Source: Acinetobacter pragensis (GTDB lineage Bacteria; Pseudomonadota; Gammaproteobacteria; Pseudomonadales; Moraxellaceae). Taken from it: a DNA stretch of 64,000 bases. Every line of letters begins with the position of its first letter. Position 1 is the stretch's first letter. A model generated the notes under the pieces. That model had not been told where the DNA came from. It saw only the letters and a program-made list of their open reading frames with translations, and ran no database searches. The position numbers and the translations under genes were made by a program. This document shows positions 1-7,656 of the stretch, in pieces. The DNA lies in assembly GCF_001605895.1 (NCBI RefSeq), contig NZ_LUAW01000024.1, positions 1 to 64,000 of the forward strand, given 5' to 3'.

Positions 1-774
1 CAGTAAATAATCAGTAATTAAGGTCAATTCAGCCCCATTTTCTTCATATGTAATTTCAACGCCAGCCTGTGTGTTTGCAACTGTCTTTGGCAGTACTTCA
101 AATTTAATGTCTAACTCAGTCTGTAATTCTTTTTGAGCCAGCAGTTGAAGATTTGGGCTGGTTAAGGTCCCGACTTTTCGGCTGCGTGCAAATATTGTGG
201 TTTTTACACCGAGTCTATGCATAGCCTGCGCCAGTTCTATGGCAATAACACCGCTGCCGATCACAGCTAATGATTTTGGCAAGTCGGGCAATTCAAATAT
301 ATCATCAGAAGTAATCAGCCTCTCTTTAAGTGCTGATTTCCATTGAGGATTAAATGACGGTGTTGACCCGACTGCAAGAATAAAGGCTTTGGTTTGATAG
401 GTCGAATGGTTGACTTGTATTGTATCGGCATTAATAAAAGAAGCATGTCCAGAAATTTTATGTGATGGGTTCCAGCTATTGACGTCTTTTAATGTGGCCG
501 CTGTAAAACGGTCCCGTAGGGCTCTTACATGCGGCATGACGTTTATTGTATTGATTTGAGGCTCTAAGTTTAAAGCGACTTCTGCAGCATGCTGAATATC
601 ATGCATACGATTTGCAGATGATATGAGTATTTTGCTGGGCATGCAGCCTACACGAGCGCATGTGGTGTCCCAAGGGCCATCATTGATGATAATGATATTT
701 TGAGTGTGTTTGATTGCTTCTTTATAAGCCGCAATGCCTGCCGTTCCTGCACCAATAATGATAATGTCGTACAT
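1..774 (-). CDS. FAD-dependent pyridine nucleotide-disulfide oxidoreductase (dihydrolipoamide dehydrogenase-like), 3' end cut by window edge
   Basis: An open frame runs off the left edge, giving 258 residues of the N-terminal part. The protein opens with a Rossmann dinucleotide fold (IIIIGAGTAG, residues 5-14), followed by a redox-active cysteine pair in CARVGCMPSK (Cys39 and Cys44). A second nucleotide-binding motif, IGSGVIAIE, lies near residue 165. This is the class I disulfide reductase layout of Lpd, Gor and MerA; substrate cannot be fixed because the C-terminal dimerisation domain with the His-Glu pair lies outside the window. No dehydrogenase E1/E2 genes are adjacent, so a stand-alone Lpd-like or quinone/thiol reductase role is as likely as a place in a 2-oxoacid complex. 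AAGGAG sits just upstream of the ATG. It is divergent from the lipoprotein at 920. Confidence 0.85.
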   Translation of the reverse strand, partial: MYDIIIIGAGTAGIAAYKEAIKHTQNIIIINDGPWDTTCARVGCMPSKILISSANRMHDIQHAAEVALNLEPQINTINVMPHVRALRDRFTAATLKDVNSWNPSHKISGHASFINADTIQVNHSTYQTKAFILAVGSTPSFNPQWKSALKERLITSDDIFELPDLPKSLAVIGSGVIAIELAQAMHRLGVKTTIFARSRKVGTLTSPNLQLLAQKELQTELDIKFEVLPKTVANTQAGVEITYEENGAELTLITDYLL

Positions 775-919
775 ATTGAACTCCTTGTGAATTATTAAGC
801 TAACATCACAAAACATTTCTCATGCTTTTGTTTACATAAAGCAACAACTATGATTACATATCCACCAATAAATATTTATAACTAGTTCGAAAAATTGATG
901 AGGGGTTTTGGGGATTTCC

Positions 920-2602
920 ATGACAAAGAAACAAATTGGTTTAAAATTATCAGCTATAACTTTGGCTGTATTGCTTGCTGGCTGCGGCGGCGGTGGCAGT
1001 GACGGTTATTATAATTCAGATTCTTCTAATAATGGTTCGACTGGCAATGGCTCTGATACCGGTAATGGGCAAGAAAATACTGTTATTTCAGAGAAGTATT
1101 TCTTAGAAATACAAAGCAGTAAGCCTACTGTGGATGTAACCGGTGACGAGGTTGATGTTACTTTACGATTGGTTGATGAAAATGGAGGTGGAGTGAAAGA
1201 AAAGTCACTTAGCTTAATTTTAGATCAAGCAGTTCGTGATAAAGGTTTATCTAATAATGGGGCATCGGTAAAAATTACAGATGAAAATGGTTATGCTAGC
1301 TTCAAACTTTCTTTTAAGCCATCTGTTTCAGTAGACTTGATTAATGACTTACTTGCTAATGGCTTAAATATTTCTGCATCATATACAGATGAGAATAATT
1401 CTAAAGCTATTCAAAATTTGAATATTCGTGTTATCAATAATGGTTCAGATGCTACAACACCTGCATATAATTTGACAATGAAGTCAAATAAACAGTTATT
1501 AAGTGTTAAAGGCGGAGATGCAATTATTACCGTTCAAGCTGTTGATAATGATGGTGCAATTGCATCAGCTAAAGATGTTGTTTTAAAAATTCTAAATCCT
1601 ACGGGTTCTGGCGCAATAATACTTAATAGTAAAGCTGTTACGGATACAGTGGGTATCGCTTCTTTTAATATCAGTATTCAGAATGGTCTTACCGCTTCTC
1701 AGCAAGCCGCATTGATTGATCAAGGTATCATTTTACAGGCATCAATTATTGATGCTAATGGTAATGAAACTTTACAGAATTTAGTTGTACGAGTAACGAA
1801 CTCAGAAGGAACTGAAGCTACTCCAAACCTATCGTTTGGTAGAACTGCAAAATTGGCTTCAGTGAATTCAGATTTGGATTATGAGGAAACGATGTCTGTA
1901 CGGGTAGTGGATAAAGATGGTAATGCAATTGATAATGAAGATTTCACAATTGAATTAAGTGTTGTCGATAAAAAGTCTGGCCACTATGTATTGGGCAAAA
2001 ATTACAAAGCATCCTTTGAGATTGATAAGAAAAATATATCGGATGATATTACTGATTTAAAAACAAATCAGACAGATCTAACGGCAAGAAAAAGTGTACT
2101 GAGTGCAAAAGATCCAGCTTCGCTCACTGTCGCTGAAAGTACTGAATTGACTAGTATTAACAAATCTTTAGCGGATTTACTGAGCCAAATTAAAGAAAAA
2201 GAAAACAAACTTTTAGGACTGAATAATTATTCAATAGCTTCACGTTATCAATTCGCATGTATTGCACAGCAGAATTTAATGGATATTGCTACTGCTATTA
2301 ATGGAGATGCTATTCAAACAATAAGTGGCAATCGTTATACTGCAACGACAGATAAATCGGGACAATTTAAATTTAATATTAGTTATTTTAAAACCTATGC
2401 TACTTGGCAGACTGTACGTATTAATATTAAGTCAGCTACAAATAATTTTCCTAATCTAAATGTGTCTTATGATTATCCATTGAGCTTGCTTCAGTCTGAC
2501 TTTGATGCAGAAACGGTTCAACCCTTTGACATGAGTCCATATAATACAAATTCTACGCAATCACCGTGCTCGGAAAGTAAGCCTTGGGCAAATTTATTGT
2601 AA
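920..2602 (+). CDS. Surface lipoprotein with tandem Ig-like (Big_1-type) domains and a coiled-coil segment
   Basis: I place the start at the ATG at 920, behind GGGGATTTCC, rather than at an in-frame TTG 12 bases upstream. The 560-residue product has a signal peptide ending in lipobox LLAGC, then a Gly/Ser/Asn-rich linker. At least three repeated beta-rich units follow, each opening with a pattern like VTLRLVDENG, ITVQAVDNDG or MSVRVVDKDG, as in invasin/intimin-type bacterial Ig domains. The last unit is interrupted at about residues 370-440 by a Lys/Glu/Leu/Ser-rich stretch that looks like a coiled coil. Two cysteines flank the end region. It is probably an outer-membrane, surface-exposed adhesion or stalk protein; no ligand can be inferred. 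It is clearly more AT-rich than its neighbours, and a UUCG-loop terminator follows. Confidence 0.75.
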   Translation: MTKKQIGLKLSAITLAVLLAGCGGGGSDGYYNSDSSNNGSTGNGSDTGNGQENTVISEKYFLEIQSSKPTVDVTGDEVDVTLRLVDENGGGVKEKSLSLILDQAVRDKGLSNNGASVKITDENGYASFKLSFKPSVSVDLINDLLANGLNISASYTDENNSKAIQNLNIRVINNGSDATTPAYNLTMKSNKQLLSVKGGDAIITVQAVDNDGAIASAKDVVLKILNPTGSGAIILNSKAVTDTVGIASFNISIQNGLTASQQAALIDQGIILQASIIDANGNETLQNLVVRVTNSEGTEATPNLSFGRTAKLASVNSDLDYEETMSVRVVDKDGNAIDNEDFTIELSVVDKKSGHYVLGKNYKASFEIDKKNISDDITDLKTNQTDLTARKSVLSAKDPASLTVAESTELTSINKSLADLLSQIKEKENKLLGLNNYSIASRYQFACIAQQNLMDIATAINGDAIQTISGNRYTATTDKSGQFKFNISYFKTYATWQTVRINIKSATNNFPNLNVSYDYPLSLLQSDFDAETVQPFDMSPYNTNSTQSPCSESKPWANLL

Positions 2603-2603
2603 A

Positions 2604-2633
2604 TAAAAAACAGCGCTTCGGCGCTGTTTTTTT
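2604..2633 (+). terminator. Intrinsic terminator after the Ig-like lipoprotein
   Basis: Stem AACAGCGC / GCGCTGTT closed by a TTCG tetraloop and followed by a T tract. It starts two bases after the stop codon. The A tract on the other side could also let it stop transcription of the opposing operon. Confidence 0.9.
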
Positions 2634-2659
2634 ATTGCGTGTGGGGCTTTAATAAATAA

Positions 2660-2764
2660 TTAAATTGAAGTCCCAACACTCACGCCAACGGTGGGGCGGA
2701 CATTCATAGAGCTGCAGCCGCAAACAGCAAGCGTGCAGATTACAATCAGCAGTAATTTATTCAT
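2660..2764 (-). CDS. 34-residue small lipoprotein, translationally coupled to the DUF442 gene
   Basis: This short frame begins ATGAATAA, so its start overlaps the stop codon of the upstream phosphatase-like gene, an arrangement that favours coupled translation. The product opens MNKLLLIVICTLAVCGCSS: a two-residue basic N-terminus, a hydrophobic core and a lipobox-like VCGC followed by Ser-Ser. The mature part would be only about 18 residues, rich in Val and Gly (VRPTVGVSVGTSI). It resembles the many tiny Gly/Val-rich lipoproteins of Moraxellaceae and Pseudomonas; no function is known to me. The noncanonical Cys at lipobox position -2 lowers confidence in lipidation. It is the last gene of a three-gene minus-strand operon. 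Confidence 0.6.
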   Translation of the reverse strand: MNKLLLIVICTLAVCGCSSMNVRPTVGVSVGTSI

Positions 2765-3179
2765 GCAGTAAACCTTGGGCTTTAGCCTGATTGAACAGCG
2801 AAGAAGAGCGTGAGCCGCTTTTACAAACCATCAGAATGGGTTTGGGCAGCTCATTATAATATTTGGCAAACTCTGCTACGTCTGTTTGAGAAATTTTACC
2901 GCTGATCACCGGCTGGTAAATGACGCTGACATGAGATTTTTCAGCGATGCTGCGAAGCTCATTGACGGTCACTGTATTTCCCAGCTCTTGATCTGGCCGG
3001 TTAACAATCACGGATTTAAAGCCTTGCTGCTTTAACAGTGAATTGAATTTTTCAGCTGTCATCTGTCCAGCTGCGCTCGCATTATTGTTCAGGACAATGC
3101 TGTCATTTTGAGCCAGAGCCGGTACAGAAAAGAGCAGGGCTACACTGAAGAATAAGCTTGGGATGACGCGCTTAGTCAT
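2757..3179 (-). CDS. Periplasmic DUF442 / TIGR01244-type phosphatase-like protein
   Basis: The 140-residue product has a cleavable signal peptide (cut near VPALAQ) followed by a beta-lactamase-hydrolase-like (BLH, DUF442) domain. The CX5R phosphatase loop CKSGSRS near residue 118 provides the nucleophilic Cys and phosphate-binding Arg of dual-specificity phosphatases and related sulfurtransferases. It is a close paralogue of the gene immediately upstream: both share INNRPD/VNRPD, VYQPV and a NELPKPxLMxC block, so the pair looks like a tandem duplication in which one copy gained a signal peptide. Its start overlaps the upstream stop by 8 bases (ATGACTAA). Substrate unknown; related proteins are linked to sulfide metabolism or biofilm traits in other bacteria. 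Confidence 0.8.
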   Translation of the reverse strand: MTKRVIPSLFFSVALLFSVPALAQNDSIVLNNNASAAGQMTAEKFNSLLKQQGFKSVIVNRPDQELGNTVTVNELRSIAEKSHVSVIYQPVISGKISQTDVAEFAKYYNELPKPILMVCKSGSRSSSLFNQAKAQGLLHE

Positions 3180-3507
3180 CCAGCAAATCCATTTGTTTTG
3201 CCAGCTGATACAGATTGTTTGAACGGTTGCCTGTACGGCAGAACATTAGAACTGGTTTTGGCAGTTCATTAAAATGATTGGCAAATGTCCGGACATCCAG
3301 CTCATTGATTTGACCAGCAACAACAGGCTGATATACATAATCAATGCCGGCTTCCCGAGCGGCTTCTTCAATTTGAGCACTGGTTGGCTGCTCTGGTCCG
3401 CCTTCCATATCAGGGCGGTTGTTTATAATGGATTTAAAGCCCTTTTCAACAACCTGGGTTACATGTTCAGGGGCGATTTGACCTGCAAAGCCAACATTTT
3501 CGCTCAT
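3172..3507 (-). CDS. Cytoplasmic DUF442 / TIGR01244-type phosphatase-like protein
   Basis: I use the ATG at 3507, which has AAGGAGTG six bases upstream, in preference to an upstream TTG at 3528 lying before that ribosome site. The 111-residue product is a single BLH/DUF442 domain with phosphatase loop CRTGNRS near residue 88. It has no signal peptide, unlike its downstream paralogue. It is the first gene of a coupled operon (cytoplasmic copy, periplasmic copy, 34-residue lipoprotein). The function is presumably dephosphorylation or sulfur transfer using the loop cysteine; the sequence alone does not decide which. Confidence 0.8.
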   Translation of the reverse strand: MSENVGFAGQIAPEHVTQVVEKGFKSIINNRPDMEGGPEQPTSAQIEEAAREAGIDYVYQPVVAGQINELDVRTFANHFNELPKPVLMFCRTGNRSNNLYQLAKQMDLLDD

Positions 3508-3630
3508 TCTGTCACTCCTTAATTTCAAAAATACAACTATGCTTTATGATAGCATTAAGCACCGATATGCGTTTGATGTATTGAAATTTTTATAAACAAT
3601 TATAACCATTCAATAATGCATGGAGTACGT

Positions 3631-4533
3631 ATGCATGCTTATACAGTCGAACCTCTGTATGTAAAAAGCGGACAAGACGTTATTGCCGCAGATTTTTACC
3701 GGCCAAAGACGGAACATAAGTCTGGCGTAATTATTATGGCACATGGCTTAGCCTGCTTACGGCAGTTCAAGCTTGTTCAATTTGCGAAGCGGTTTGCGCA
3801 GGCGGGCTATGCAGTTGTGCTTTTTGATTACCGTTATTGGGGCGGCAGCACAGGACGCCCGCGGGAGCTGGTTTCAATTCAAGCGCAGCTGGAAGACTGG
3901 CGAACCATGCTGATGCATGTCGCGCAGCGAAAATCGATAGACAGCCGGAAAATTGTGCTGTGGGGCATTTCCTTAAGCGCGGGCTATGTTTTAGATATTG
4001 CTTCAGAAAATAAAAACATTCAGGCTGTAATCGCCTTAAATCCTTTTGTTGATGGGGCGGAGAGCGCCAAGCAATATCCGCTGGCGCTGCTGCCGAAAGC
4101 TTTAAAAATTTCCAGCCAGGATTATATGGGGGCTAAAGTCGCGATGCTTCCCCGAACACTGCCTGTGGTGGCTGAATCTGATCAGGAACTGTGCTTTGTC
4201 GCCGCTGCTGATGCATATCAAGGCTATCAATCCATCCTGCATCCTGATTGCTATTGGAGCGGTGAAATTCCTGCACGGGTTTTTTTTAATTTAATCCGTT
4301 ACCGGCCGATTCAAAACCTCAGGCGGATTGCCGTCCCAGTTTTATATATAGCATCGCGGCAGGACAGCATTGTGCCTTTGGAAATCAGCCGGGAAGCGGC
4401 GACCAATATTGCGCCTTATGTCGATTATAATGAGTGGGAAATGCAGCATTTTGATATTTATCATGGAAAATGGTTTGAAAAAGCGGTCGCTGTTCAATTA
4501 GACTTTTTAAATAAGCATATTGGAGATGGCTAA
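3631..4533 (+). CDS. Alpha/beta-hydrolase (serine hydrolase family)
   Basis: The start at 3631 is preferred because GGAG lies five bases upstream; an ATG at 3616 precedes that site. The 300-residue product shows an oxyanion-side MAHGLACLRQ motif, the nucleophile elbow WGISLSAG (serine of GxSxS type rather than the more usual GxSxG) and late residues that could supply the acid (SRQDSIVP) and histidine (MQHFDIYHGKW). The FDYRYWGGSTGRPRE block is typical of the dienelactone-hydrolase / X-Pro-peptidase-like branch. Substrate unknown. The stop codon abuts the trxC start directly (TAAATG), so the two are one transcription unit. Confidence 0.8.
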   Translation: MHAYTVEPLYVKSGQDVIAADFYRPKTEHKSGVIIMAHGLACLRQFKLVQFAKRFAQAGYAVVLFDYRYWGGSTGRPRELVSIQAQLEDWRTMLMHVAQRKSIDSRKIVLWGISLSAGYVLDIASENKNIQAVIALNPFVDGAESAKQYPLALLPKALKISSQDYMGAKVAMLPRTLPVVAESDQELCFVAAADAYQGYQSILHPDCYWSGEIPARVFFNLIRYRPIQNLRRIAVPVLYIASRQDSIVPLEISREAATNIAPYVDYNEWEMQHFDIYHGKWFEKAVAVQLDFLNKHIGDG

Positions 4534-4965
4534 ATGATTGTTGTTTGCCCGAACTGTGGCGCTAAGAACCGTGTGCCTGAAGATAAACTTTCAGCAAGCC
4601 CTGCATGCGGACAATGCCATCAAAATTTAATTCCGCTTGCGCCGATAGAATTAAATGAACAGAATTTCAGCAGCTATATCACCAGCAGTGATTTGCCTAT
4701 TTTGATAGATTTATGGGCAGAATGGTGCGGTCCTTGTAAAATGATGGCGCCGCATTTCGCTCAGGCAGCAAAGCAGTATCCGAATGTAGTCTTTGCCAAG
4801 ATCAACACGGAAGAGAATCCGCGCCTGAGCAGCGCTTTTAACGTTCGCAGCATTCCTACACTGGTTCTAATGAATAAAACCAATGAAATTGCTAGAATAA
4901 GCGGTGCGTTGCGATCCAGCGAACTGCAGCAGTGGCTGGATCAACAATTAACTGCCCATCAATAA
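4534..4965 (+). CDS. trxC: Thioredoxin 2
   Basis: The 143-residue protein has the two parts typical of TrxC: an N-terminal zinc-binding segment with two CxxC pairs (CPNC at residues 5-8 and CGQC near 29-32) and a thioredoxin fold with active site WCGPCK near residue 64 and the cis-proline loop RSIPT. It reduces disulfides in the cytoplasm and is often linked to oxidative stress. The gene follows the hydrolase with no gap and precedes the acyl-CoA thioesterase by 18 bases, suggesting a three-gene operon. No OxyR site was recognised by eye. Confidence 0.95.
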   Translation: MIVVCPNCGAKNRVPEDKLSASPACGQCHQNLIPLAPIELNEQNFSSYITSSDLPILIDLWAEWCGPCKMMAPHFAQAAKQYPNVVFAKINTEENPRLSSAFNVRSIPTLVLMNKTNEIARISGALRSSELQQWLDQQLTAHQ

Positions 4966-4983
4966 TCAGGGCTTGGAGTTCAA

Positions 4984-5403
4984 GTGTCAGATTCTCATGT
5001 AAAACCGGAGGGAACGCTTTCCCTTCAAACCATCGCAATGCCTGCAGATACTAACTGGAGCGGCGATGTCTTTGGCGGATGGATTGTGTCACAGATGGAT
5101 TTGGCGGGTGCAATTCACGCTGAACGTTTCAGCAAAGGGCGCTGCGCGACAATTTCTATTAATCAAATGACATTTTTAGTGCCGGTGAAAGTCGGTGATG
5201 TCATCAGCTGCTATACAAAGATTTTGAAAGTCGGAAATACCTCAATTCAAATGCAAATTGAAGTGTGGGATAGCCATGACAGTTCACGTGACCCCATCCG
5301 TGTGACTGAAGGCGTATTTACCTTTGTTGCCGTTGATGTCAAAGGCGCTAAGCGTCAGATTCCAGATGAAGCAAAAGAAAAGTTTGCAGCTAAAATCGCT
5401 TAA
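4984..5403 (+). CDS. yciA: Acyl-CoA thioesterase, YciA type
   Basis: Translation starts at GTG 4984 after TTGGAG. The 139-residue single hotdog domain carries the family signature TNWSGDVFGGWIVSQMD, in which the Asp and Gly-Gly pair form the active site entrance, and the ISINQMTFLVPVKVGD block of hexameric YciA/ACOT-like enzymes. It hydrolyses a broad range of acyl-CoAs to free acid and CoA in the cytoplasm. It ends the hydrolase-trxC-thioesterase unit and is followed by a very strong bidirectional terminator. The symbol rests on family resemblance. Confidence 0.9.
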   Translation: MSDSHVKPEGTLSLQTIAMPADTNWSGDVFGGWIVSQMDLAGAIHAERFSKGRCATISINQMTFLVPVKVGDVISCYTKILKVGNTSIQMQIEVWDSHDSSRDPIRVTEGVFTFVAVDVKGAKRQIPDEAKEKFAAKIA

Positions 5404-5411
5404 ATGACTTG

Positions 5412-5461
5412 TACAGCAATAAAAAAAGCCAGTGAGTAAACTGGCTTTTTTTATTGCTGTA
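5412..5461. terminator. Bidirectional intrinsic terminator between convergent genes
   Basis: A 22-bp perfect inverted repeat (TACAGCAATAAAAAAAGCCA with its complement) around loop GAGTAA. The A and T tracts lie on both sides of the GC core, so it can stop the thioesterase operon and the opposing lipoprotein gene. Confidence 0.9.
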
Positions 5462-5503
5462 TTTATATTCTGTCTATTCAGCAAACAATGATTTTGCCTT
5501 CAA

Positions 5504-5995
5504 TCAGAACATGGTATTGCTGTTGGCGCTTTCAGCAGGAACATCTTGCTGCACATCCCAGTGTTCTACAATTTTGCCATTTTCAAGACGGAAAATATCA
5601 ACAATAGCAGTGCCTTGATCTTGCGCATGCTCTGTCGAATGCACATGCAAAAAGACCAGATCGCCTTCGGCAGCGGCCCGTTTAATGATGCTTTTCGCTT
5701 CTGGATGGTCCTTAAAGTGCTGGGTAAAGAAGTTCACAAAAGGCGCTTTTCCATCGGGCACATGTGGATTATGCTGAATATATTGAGCGCCAATATAGCG
5801 GTCTGCATAGCTTTTCACCTGATGCTTTAAAAATACGCCTTCATAGAAGTCGATCACAATTTGTTTATTCTGTTCAGCTTTTGCCTGAGCGGTATTTGCT
5901 GCTGATGCTGCTGTATTTGAAATAGGATTTTGACTGCATGCAGAAAAAAGCAGGATAGAAACGAGCAAGGCGGATGCCAAGATTATTTTTTTCAT
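5504..5995 (-). CDS. SnoaL/NTF2-like lipoprotein
   Basis: The 163-residue product begins with a lipoprotein signal peptide (LLFSAC lipobox). A single SnoaL-type NTF2 fold follows: VIDFYEGVFLKH, YIQHNPHVPDGK and a C-terminal VDIFRLENGKIVEHWDV strand pair. Secreted members of this family are often annotated as predicted ester cyclases or polyketide-cyclase-like; the cone-shaped cavity binds small hydrophobic ligands, and real cyclase activity is not implied. It is monocistronic between two terminator-like hairpins and convergent with yciA. Confidence 0.85.
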   Translation of the reverse strand: MKKIILASALLVSILLFSACSQNPISNTAASAANTAQAKAEQNKQIVIDFYEGVFLKHQVKSYADRYIGAQYIQHNPHVPDGKAPFVNFFTQHFKDHPEAKSIIKRAAAEGDLVFLHVHSTEHAQDQGTAIVDIFRLENGKIVEHWDVQQDVPAESANSNTMF

Positions 5996-6092
5996 GAGGA
6001 TGTTCGATATGTTTGGAATATCCAGCTATGCTGAGCTGCCGCTTGATTTCAATCTAGAAGCATTGTGTTTTATTCGAGTGCTATTACAGTAA

Positions 6093-6124
6093 AAATAAAA
6101 CTTACCTAAAGGTAAGTTTTATTT
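6093..6124 (-). terminator. AT-rich hairpin terminator downstream of the DUF4442 gene
   Basis: Perfect repeat AAATAAAACTTACC / GGTAAGTTTTATTT with a TAAA loop. It lies 28 bases past the stop codon of the minus-strand gene and has T runs on both sides. Confidence 0.75.
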
Positions 6125-6151
6125 ACATTTTTATAAAAACCCGCTAAGCAT

Positions 6152-6661
6152 TTACGGCTTTGATTTTTGCAAATGCGACTTTGATACCCAAGCCCAAAGC
6201 ATTTCGCATTTTACCGGCGCTTCACCGGATTCATCGCTGATGATTACGGACACCAGAGTTTCGCCTTTATCTGTGCTTTGCATCAGCTGCTGCTGCTCCG
6301 CTGTCAATTCAGCAACCGCTTTCATGGCGCCTTTGCTGGGGCGCTTAAAATCAGCTTTTATGCTTTTAATCAGCACAATAGCGCTGTCCGGCACATTCAT
6401 CGCTGTGACAAAACCGGTTGCCGTTTCTGCAATCAGCAGCATGGCGCAGGCATGGACTTGCCCGATATGGTTTTGCATGGCTTTATGATTGGCAAGACTG
6501 ACCTTGACCAGTGATGGCGTCACTTGTTCATAGCGGATTTTGGCTGTGCCGACCATGGGCACAATGCGCCCAAAGGCTTTGGACCATAGCGCAGTGCGGA
6601 TGCCCTGCGGAAATTTAGATGTGGTTTGCACCAGTCTGGATAAGCGGTTGCGCTGCGCCAT
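6152..6661 (-). CDS. DUF4442 hotdog-fold protein (thioesterase-like)
   Basis: The 169-residue protein matches the DUF4442 type of hotdog protein. Basic N-terminal helices are followed by IRYEQVTPSLVKVSL, the HIGQVHACAMLLIAETATG helix-containing core and the IKADFKRPSKGAMKAVAEL strand pair. These families hydrolyse or bind acyl thioesters; the substrate here is unknown. It lies 30 bases downstream of yajQ on the same strand and is probably cotranscribed with it. Confidence 0.75.
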   Translation of the reverse strand: MAQRNRLSRLVQTTSKFPQGIRTALWSKAFGRIVPMVGTAKIRYEQVTPSLVKVSLANHKAMQNHIGQVHACAMLLIAETATGFVTAMNVPDSAIVLIKSIKADFKRPSKGAMKAVAELTAEQQQLMQSTDKGETLVSVIISDESGEAPVKCEMLWAWVSKSHLQKSKP

Positions 6662-6691
6662 GTGTCCCTCTGCTTGGCAGAGTTCTCTGCC

Positions 6692-7180
6692 TTAATCTTT
6701 AAAATTGTTGAACTGTAACGGCACGCCAAATTGCTGTTCTTTTAGGAACGCCATAATTTGCTGCAATGTATCGCGTTTTTTATCCGTTACTCGGATTTTA
6801 TCGCCTTGAATAGAAGACTGCACTTTAATGCCGCTTTCTTTAATGGCTTTATTAATTTTTTTTGCAGTATCGGAGTCAAGTCCATCTTTCAGTTTAATCA
6901 CTTGAATGACATTTTTACCTGAAGCGGTCATTTTTTGCGGGTCAAGCGCTTGGATATCGACTTTACGCTTAAAGAAATGTCCTTCCAGCATGCTGTATAC
7001 TTGTTCGCACTGGAAATCACTTTCTGTAGAAATTTTGATTTCTTTGTTTTTTTCATTCAGTTCAATCGAAACATCCTGACCGCGGAAGTCAAAACGGGTC
7101 GCGATTTCTTTTTGAGTATTCTGAACTGCATGATTTACTTCAAAAACTTCTAATTCTGAAACAATATCAAAAGATGGCAT
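6692..7180 (-). CDS. yajQ: YajQ family nucleotide-binding protein (UPF0234)
   Basis: The 162-residue product is a full-length YajQ. It starts MPSFDIVSELEVFEVNHAVQN and contains TRFDFRGQDVSIELNEKNKE, the VIKLKDGLDSDTAKKI segment and a C-terminal RVTDKKRDTLQQIMAFLK helix, forming two RRM-like folds. Family members bind nucleotides, cyclic di-GMP or RNA; in Xanthomonas and Pseudomonas a YajQ protein acts as a c-di-GMP effector. It is the first gene of a two-gene minus-strand unit and is divergent from the rhodanese gene. Confidence 0.93.
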   Translation of the reverse strand: MPSFDIVSELEVFEVNHAVQNTQKEIATRFDFRGQDVSIELNEKNKEIKISTESDFQCEQVYSMLEGHFFKRKVDIQALDPQKMTASGKNVIQVIKLKDGLDSDTAKKINKAIKESGIKVQSSIQGDKIRVTDKKRDTLQQIMAFLKEQQFGVPLQFNNFKD

Positions 7181-7271
7181 GGATTAGACCTTTACAAATG
7201 GAAAGAATATCTGAGATGCTAGGGATGTTTTCTTCATTTGCCAAGTGTTGTTTACATCAAAGGAGTGCACA

Positions 7272-7586
7272 ATGATCCGTAAGCAAGAAATTACAACATT
7301 TGAGTTCCCAGAAAATGCGATTATCTGGGATGTACGCGATTCAAATGCTTATTCTGAAGCACATGTTAAAGGCGCTGTGAACCAGCCAATTAGCGGTCTT
7401 TCAGAAAGCAGCCTAACTCAGGTGTCGACGGATCAGCCCATTTACATTTTATGTGGTGGCGGAAGCAAAGCGCCACGTGCAGCTGAGAAATTAGAGGGTT
7501 TTGACAGCTCACGTGAATATGTCATTTTAATGGGCGGCACACGCGCCGCTCGTGATGCAGGCTTGCCCCTAGAGCAGGGCAGCTGA
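7272..7586 (+). CDS. Single-domain rhodanese-like protein
   Basis: I start at ATG 7272 because AAGGAG lies eight bases upstream; a longer frame from 7245 would bury this site. The 104-residue product is one rhodanese fold with IIWDVRDSNAYSEAHVKGAVNQP near the N-terminus and the active-site loop ILCGGGSKAPRAAE. The loop cysteine is present, but the usual arginine at its end is lysine. It probably carries sulfane sulfur in the cytoplasm. It is monocistronic with its own terminator. Confidence 0.85.
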   Translation: MIRKQEITTFEFPENAIIWDVRDSNAYSEAHVKGAVNQPISGLSESSLTQVSTDQPIYILCGGGSKAPRAAEKLEGFDSSREYVILMGGTRAARDAGLPLEQGS

Positions 7587-7587
7587 G

Positions 7588-7613
7588 GAAAAAGCGCCGC
7601 AAGGCGCTTTTTT
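7588..7613. terminator. Intrinsic terminator between rhodanese gene and mnmC
   Basis: AAAAAGCGCC / GGCGCTTTTT stem with a GCAA tetraloop, starting two bases after the rhodanese stop. Its symmetrical A and T tracts can also serve mnmC from the other side. Confidence 0.9.
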
Positions 7614-7656
7614 ATGGCCTATCAAAAAAAAGCAGCGCAATCATTCATGCCGATGA

